Made by a program: the position numbers and the translations under genes | DNA from: Malassezia japonica | Lineage: Eukaryota > Basidiomycota > Malasseziomycetes > Malasseziales > Malasseziaceae | Assembly (NCBI RefSeq): GCF_029542785.1 | Contig: NC_083370.1 | Span: 372,001-436,000 of the forward strand | DNA: 64,000 nucleotides | Reading direction: 5' to 3' | Part shown: piece by piece, positions 59,391-64,000 of the stretch | Layout: each line of letters begins with the position of its first letter | Numbering within the stretch: the first letter of the stretch is position 1 | The notes under the pieces: generated by a model | The model's database searches: none | What the model was told of the DNA's origin: nothing | The model's input: only the letters and a program-made list of their open reading frames with translations

Positions 59391-60474
59391 ATGGCCCAGC
59401 GCGTCCGGAGCGAGAAAGGGCGCAAGCGCGCGGGGCGGCCGCGGCACAAGGCGGTCGTGCGCCGCCTGCCGCCGCACCTGCCGGAAGATGTATTTTGGGA
59501 GAGCGTCGCGCCGTGGGTGCGTGGCGCGGGAAACGCGCGCGAGGCGAGCGACGACGCGCCCGCGACGGTCGACTATGCGGTGTATGTGCCCGGCACCAAG
59601 AGCGGCGAGCATGCCTCCTGGTCTACGGCATATATGCGCTTCCTAAACACCCCTGCACTGCTCACATTCTATAAGGAATTCGAAGGACACATGTACAAAG
59701 ACAAGAAGGGCGCCGAGTACGTCGCGGCCGTAGAGTACGCCCCGATCCAGCTCGCGCCGAGCGGGCGCAAGGGGCCCGCGGATACCCAGTCTGGCACGAT
59801 CGAGAAGAGTACGTATCCGAGCTGACACAGTGCCGGAGTACAAGGCGTTTGTCGCATCGCTCGAGCAGGCGCCGGCCGCGGCCGAGCCCGAGGCGGAGGT
59901 CGTGCAGGACACCACGCCGCTGCTCGACTACTTGCAAAAGAAGCAGGCGGATGATGCGGCGCGTGCGCGCAAGCAGCGCGAGGCGGCCAAGGCGAAAAAG
60001 AAGGGCAAGCCCGAGATGGACAAGGTCGTCATTTTGAAGCCCGTGCGCAAGGACGACGAGCCGCCGGCGCAGGGGCCGCCCCCGCCCGCTTCCCAGCCCC
60101 CGCCCGCTCCCAAGGCCCCCGCAAAATCCAAAGCCAAGGGAAGCAAGGACAAGGACCCGAAACCCAGAGACCCGAAACCCAAGGACCCGAAACTCCGGGA
60201 CCCCAAAAAGGGCCCCAAACCTAAAGACCCGCCCATGCCCCCCAAGCCCAAGCCCGAGGACGGGGCGAATCCCCAGGCGAAGCCGACCCACCCCGGGGTG
60301 ATTGCCATCCCCGAGGCACATAACCCCTCGCCCACGCCCGGGCGCGGCGCCCCCGCGGCCGCCGCGGCCGCGGACGTGGGCGAGGGCGGGGACGTAGCCA
60401 CGTGGCTCTCCCCATGCCACGATCCTCCGTGGGCCCCTGGGATGGAGGGCGTGCACGCAGCCAATGTAGACCAG
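59391..60474 (+). CDS. UPF3: Nonsense-mediated decay factor Upf3 (3' end unresolved)
   Basis: Exon 1 59391-59808, 22-nt intron, exon 2 from 59831. The Smg4/UPF3 RNP-like domain is clear: KAVVRRLPPHLPEDVFWESV, then MRFLNTPALLTFYKEFEGH. The junction gives GTIEKMPEYKAFVASLE. After about residue 200 the protein is Lys/Pro-rich and disordered. No stop codon occurs before 61788: the frame runs straight into the RINGv protein. I end this entry at the probable start codon of that protein; either the genes are fused or a stop is reached by an intron I cannot see. Confidence 0.75.
60399..60404 (+). promoter_or_regulatory. GCCACGTGGC E-box upstream of RINGv gene
   Basis: GCCACGTGGCTCTC 70 bp before the ATG at 60475, inside the UPF3 reading frame. 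Its presence is the main sign that RINGv is a separate gene. Confidence 0.45.
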
Positions 60475-61788
60475 ATGGACGCCCTGCAGGTCGAGGCGAT
60501 GCTCTTTGGCGTTGCTGAGCCGCAGGGCGCGGAAATACCCACACGATTCTGCCGGATCTGCCTCGAAGGCGAGGTTGACGCGTGCGATCGGCTCCTGAGC
60601 CCCTGCCGCTGCAAAGGCACGGTGCAGTACGTGCACGCCTCGTGCCTTGACCGCTGGCGCGTCTTTTCGACGCGGATGCACTCTGCAGTGCGCTGCGACC
60701 AGTGCGCGACCGAGTACCGCTTCAAGCCGACGGTGTGGATGCGGGTGCTCACCTCGCGCGCGCTCCTCTTTGTGGCCAGCGTCGTGCTCTTTTTGGTGGC
60801 GGTGTGGCTCACTGGGCTGCTCGGCGGCCAGATGATGGGGCGGTACCAGCCCGAGCTCTTCCAGGAGACGCACCCGTATGTCGTGCAGACGGCGAGCTAC
60901 CAGCCGACGCCGGAGCACGTTCCCCATCGCCTGCGCATGCTTGCGAGCGAGCAGCGCATGTCGTACGAGTCGGCGAGCAGCCTCTCGAGCTTTTGGGAGT
61001 ACATGCTGGGCCCCGCGGACGACGACAATTGGACCGACGACGACCTCGCCGAGGCGGAGACGAACGCACACATGTACTCGCTCGGCATCTTTCAGCCGTC
61101 GGTCCTCGTGCAGCTCGTGCAGGGCATGCTGCAGCGCATGCTCGAGTTGGCCACGGGATGCATCCCGTTCCGCGACGCGCCGCACCTATTTGTCCTGCGC
61201 CACACTTCGACGACGCACGTCGGCCTCGGCGAGGGCGCGTTTGCGCCGCCGGTGCGCTTCGCCTTGACGCACAGCGAGCGGCTCTTGTGGCACGTCTCGC
61301 TCGGGCTCGCGCTGCTCGGCATCACGTCGGTATTCAACGTGCTGCTCGCCGCGTCGATCGTCGGGCCGTTCCGGCTCGGGGCGCCGTTCTCGGTCGTGGG
61401 GTACTCGGTGCACCCCGCGGCGAGTGGCGCACTGGCCCATGCGCGCATCGTGTGGGAAAGCGTCAATATCCCGGGAATGCTTCTGCTCGTCGCGGTGCTG
61501 TGGGGCATCGTTCGCACCTATCTCCTGTTTTACCGGAGCGTGCACATGAGTGCGCGCCTCTTTCTCGCTCACATGCCGATGAGCATCATTGATTACGACG
61601 ACCGACAGCCGGCCCTCGGGCTTACACACCTGCCCGAGGCCGAAGCAGACGAGCTGCAGGCCGCGCCGCTGCACGCTGCTGCCTACGGCGTGGTATGGGG
61701 TACGCGGCTTGCGCGGGCAGCCGCAGGGCCGGCTTTTGGTATGAACAACCCATTCTCGGCATGGGTCTTGGCACGCGTTGGTATGTAG
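60475..61788 (+). CDS. RING-variant (RINGv) membrane ubiquitin ligase
   Basis: 437 residues from MDALQVEAMLFG. RINGv C4HC3 domain at about residues 24-80 (FCRICLEGEVDACD, CRCKGTVQYVHASCLDRW, CDQCATEYRF). Several membrane segments follow: one right after the RING (LLFVASVVLFLVAVWLTGLLG), then VSLGLALLGITSVFNVLLAA and GMLLLVAVLWGIVRTYLLFY. This is the organisation of MARCH-type and fungal Doa10-related E3s, but shorter than Doa10. Substrates unknown. It is in the same frame as UPF3 with no intervening stop. Confidence 0.75.
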   Translation: MDALQVEAMLFGVAEPQGAEIPTRFCRICLEGEVDACDRLLSPCRCKGTVQYVHASCLDRWRVFSTRMHSAVRCDQCATEYRFKPTVWMRVLTSRALLFVASVVLFLVAVWLTGLLGGQMMGRYQPELFQETHPYVVQTASYQPTPEHVPHRLRMLASEQRMSYESASSLSSFWEYMLGPADDDNWTDDDLAEAETNAHMYSLGIFQPSVLVQLVQGMLQRMLELATGCIPFRDAPHLFVLRHTSTTHVGLGEGAFAPPVRFALTHSERLLWHVSLGLALLGITSVFNVLLAASIVGPFRLGAPFSVVGYSVHPAASGALAHARIVWESVNIPGMLLLVAVLWGIVRTYLLFYRSVHMSARLFLAHMPMSIIDYDDRQPALGLTHLPEAEADELQAAPLHAAAYGVVWGTRLARAAAGPAFGMNNPFSAWVLARVGM

Positions 61789-61839
61789 ATTAGACTTGTA
61801 CATGGGACCACGGACAGTCATGCGCGCTAGTACTATACA

Positions 61840-63631
61840 TTAGCTCAACGTGCCACGCCGCGCCTTGCGGGGCGTGGGGCTGGCAGGCGCGCTGTTCTCT
61901 TTGCCGAGCGACACACGCGTCTTGGGCGGATCGGGCGACGCAAGATTCAGCAGAGAACTCGCCCACCCGGGCATGGTCTGTGCAGAGTGCTGCTGCAGGA
62001 TCGCGGCTTGGCCGCGCGGCGCAAAGGGCTTGACCGCGGGGGGGCCGTGCATCTCGAGGCGCGCAGAGGGGGGCAGCTGCCGCTTGGTATGAGGCGTCGC
62101 GCTGCGCGGCGGAGCGGCCGAGGGGGGGAAGAGCGCCTCCGGCGCGCCGCTGCGGCGGGTGCGGCGCGGCGCGGCGCGCGCAGGCGTCTGGAGCGCGGGC
62201 GCAGCCGGAGAAGGGGGCGTGGGCGCGGCGGGCGTGGGCTCGGCAAGTGGAGTCGATGCAAAAGTGGCATCGGATCCAGAGGCTGAATGCGACTTGGCAG
62301 GGACAGGTTCGGCACGCGCCTCGGCAGGTTCGGCACGCGCCGGATCCGCGACGGGCTCTGCCGACGTTGCACGCGTCTTGCGCAGCGCAGTCTTGGCGCT
62401 GCGGGGCGCTTGTGCCGGAGTCGGTGTGTGTGTGTGTGCTTGTGCTTGGGCCTCTTGCGCATCAGCCCGATCCTCGGCCTGTGCCTCTAGCTCCTGATCA
62501 TGCTCGTGCTCCGCATGGGCCTCGGGTGGGGCCTCCGTATGCGCCTCCGCTCGGACCTCTGCTTGTGACTCTTCCTGCCCGCTTTCGGGCGTAGTGCTGC
62601 GCCCACGGCCCTGGGACCGCGTGCCCTGCGAGTCTGGCTTGCGCATCTTGGTATTCAGTTTCGGCAGCGCATAGTTCACGCTCTTGCGAGTACGTCTCGC
62701 GCGGTCCGGCAGCTCGGTCACGTCGAGGTCGGGCGCGAGCGACATGCGGCTCTTGCGGCCGCGTTTCGGCGCCGGAGCGTCGTCGGGGTATGTATCCTGC
62801 TTCCGCACCTTGGGCGTCAGCGGCAGCGGCACAGGCTCCGGATCCAGCCGGGCTGCGGTGTTTTCCTGCTGCGGGCTTGGTGGCTCGGGCGTCGGCTCGC
62901 GAGGGGACGGGGTATGTGCCATCTCTGGGATGCTGTGCACCGGTGCCGGCGACGCTTCGGCGGCGCTGGCGTTGGTCTCGGCCGCCGGCTGCTCTGGGAC
63001 CTCTTCGAGGCGGTCCTCCTGCAGAGCATAGTGCGCCTCACCGAGCTCGTCCGGCACACTCCTCTCGACCTGGTGGCTGTACCGCCGCGAGCGCCGGCGT
63101 GTCACCGATGCCGGGCATTCTGCGAGGAGCGGCAGCGGCGTACGCTCCTCCTCCTCCTCGTCGATCTCTTCCATCGGCTGTACGGTCCTTGCGACATACG
63201 TGCGCCCCGCCTGGGCCTCTTCGCTCAGCGATACACGCCGGCTTCCCTCGTCGAGCGGGCGTACGTCGCCGGTGCGGGTATGTGCGTGGACGCCTGCCTC
63301 GGCGAGTCCCTGTGCCATGGTGTCCCACCCCACGCGCACGCACTCGAGCGCGTACTCGAGCCTGCGCACCTGCGCATTCTGCTGCCCCGTACGCAGCACC
63401 TGCTCGGCCCGCTCCTGCTCCAGCGCAAGCACGCGCGTCTCGAGCTCGCGGATGCGCAGGTGCGCCAGTGTGTTGGCCCGCACGATATCTCTGTTTTGGG
63501 CGATGTGTTTCCGCCGGACTGCGTCAGCCATGCAACCTACACTGCTCAAAGTTGTCCAGGATCTGTTCGAGGTTCACGCCACCGTCCAGGCCCGCCGCCG
63601 AGGCGCGCGAGTCGCGGCGCGTCACCGGCAT
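61840..63631 (-). CDS. SGO1: Shugoshin
   Basis: Centromere protector of cohesin. Exons 63541-63631 and 61840-63518, 22-nt intron. 589 residues. The spliced N-terminus VNLEQILDNFEQFRRKHIAQNRDI plus the coiled coil LRIRELETRVLALEQE is the conserved PP2A-binding and dimerisation region. The C-terminal SGO motif RRTRKSVNYALPKLNTKMRKPD is intact. The middle and the tail are Ala/Pro/Glu-rich and disordered. An apparent unspliced start at 63531 lies inside the intron and is rejected. Confidence 0.95.
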
Positions 63632-63668
63632 GGAGGAAGTAACACAACGCGGTGTTGCACGTGTAGGT

Positions 63669-63674
63669 CACGTG
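63669..63674. promoter_or_regulatory. CACGTGG E-box at the right edge
   Basis: TCACGTGGAC in the 69-bp gap between the SGO1 start (63631) and the start at 63701. Confidence 0.45.
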
Positions 63675-63700
63675 GACTCCAGCGCGTCGTGCCGACCACG

Positions 63701-64000
63701 ATGGGCGGCGGCTGGCGCGGGTGCGTGGTGAGGCTAATGCAGGCGCGTCGAGTACGATGAGGCGGACGTCGCGTATATTCTCGAGGTAATGAACCGGACG
63801 TCGCCTCCGTGGAACGTGTCGCAGCTTGCGCGCGACCTCGCGCGCGAGCGGCCGGCGCATACCTATGCAAGCTATCAGACCTTTCTGCAGAAGAACATGC
63901 TCGATCGGCTGCATCTGCAGCAGCGTCTGCGGGACGCCAAGATCGCACGGGGCGAGGATCCGAAAGGCGTGCATGTCCAGCGCACGACGCGCGCGCGCAC
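63701..64000 (+). CDS. Myb-like DNA-binding protein, possibly Rap1-type (partial)
   Basis: Exon 63701-63720, 22-nt intron (GTGCGT...CTAATGCAG), exon from 63743 running off the window. The visible 90 residues begin MGGGWRGRVEYDEADVAYIL. PPWNVSQLARDLARERP and HTYASYQTFLQKNMLDRL follow, a pattern like the Myb-type helix-turn-helix of Rap1/TERF2IP proteins (acidic-aromatic start, HTY-SY/W turn). The similarity is suggestive only; the rest of the gene is outside the window. Confidence 0.4.

Noticed and set aside
63519..63540. SGO1 start codon at 63531
   Set aside because: It lies within a canonical 22-nt intron; splicing restores the conserved shugoshin N-terminus upstream.

Overview
This window is GC-rich nuclear DNA of a compact-genome basidiomycete yeast, most probably a Malassezia species. 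Supporting evidence: three tandem secreted/GPI-anchored aspartyl proteases of the Malassezia SAP type, ascomycete/basidiomycete-only families (ErdS-type AspRS-DUF2156 fusion, DUF1776, RRG7, DUF1748), complex I subunits, and very short GTACGT...CTNAC..CAG introns. No bacterial, viral or mobile element was recognised. The species was inferred from gene content, not from any search.

Layout. 1-5.6 kb: three same-strand aspartyl proteases (the first cut by the window edge) with TIM10 between the first and second. 6.0-6.9 kb: divergent ribosomal protein genes RPS10 and RPS30. 7.6-15.4 kb: RRG7, DAD2, a DUF1776 protein, SGF73, DHX35 helicase, CHMP7 and a VAMP7-type R-SNARE. 15.4-25 kb: AspRS-DUF2156 fusion (ErdS), ketopantoate-reductase-like protein, TMA7, a bHLH factor, mitochondrial MetRS, a CaaX-ending protein, SAM37/metaxin and RPA34. 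25-34.6 kb: a short-chain dehydrogenase, complex I 24-kDa and 23-kDa subunits, a BRF1-like factor, a Rieske/ferritin-like DUF455 fusion, a DUF1748 protein, RNase H2 subunit B and two unknown proteins. 34.7-49 kb: APC3/CDC27, CFD1, ADK1, REV1, MIC60, RIB3, VMA1, RPT1. 49-64 kb: GPATCH11-like, ERG10, MMS2, RRP4, CWC22, RAD7, ARP10, SYF2, UPF3, a RINGv membrane protein, shugoshin and the start of a Myb-like protein. The genes are housekeeping functions of many pathways; apart from the protease array I see no functional cluster.

The striking features are architectural. I resolved 45 coding introns by protein continuity: 33 are exactly 22 nt, six are 23 nt, and none is a multiple of three. One gene (29872-31493, minus) builds its Rieske C-P-W-H motif from four exons, two of them only 3 nt and 7 nt long. 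That gene joins a Rieske [2Fe-2S] domain to a ferritin-like domain with a full diiron ligand set, and is my best candidate for an undescribed enzyme. Genes are packed tail to tail: in several convergent pairs the stop codons abut or overlap. A CACGTG element, often extended to CCACGTGGC, sits just upstream of many start codons.
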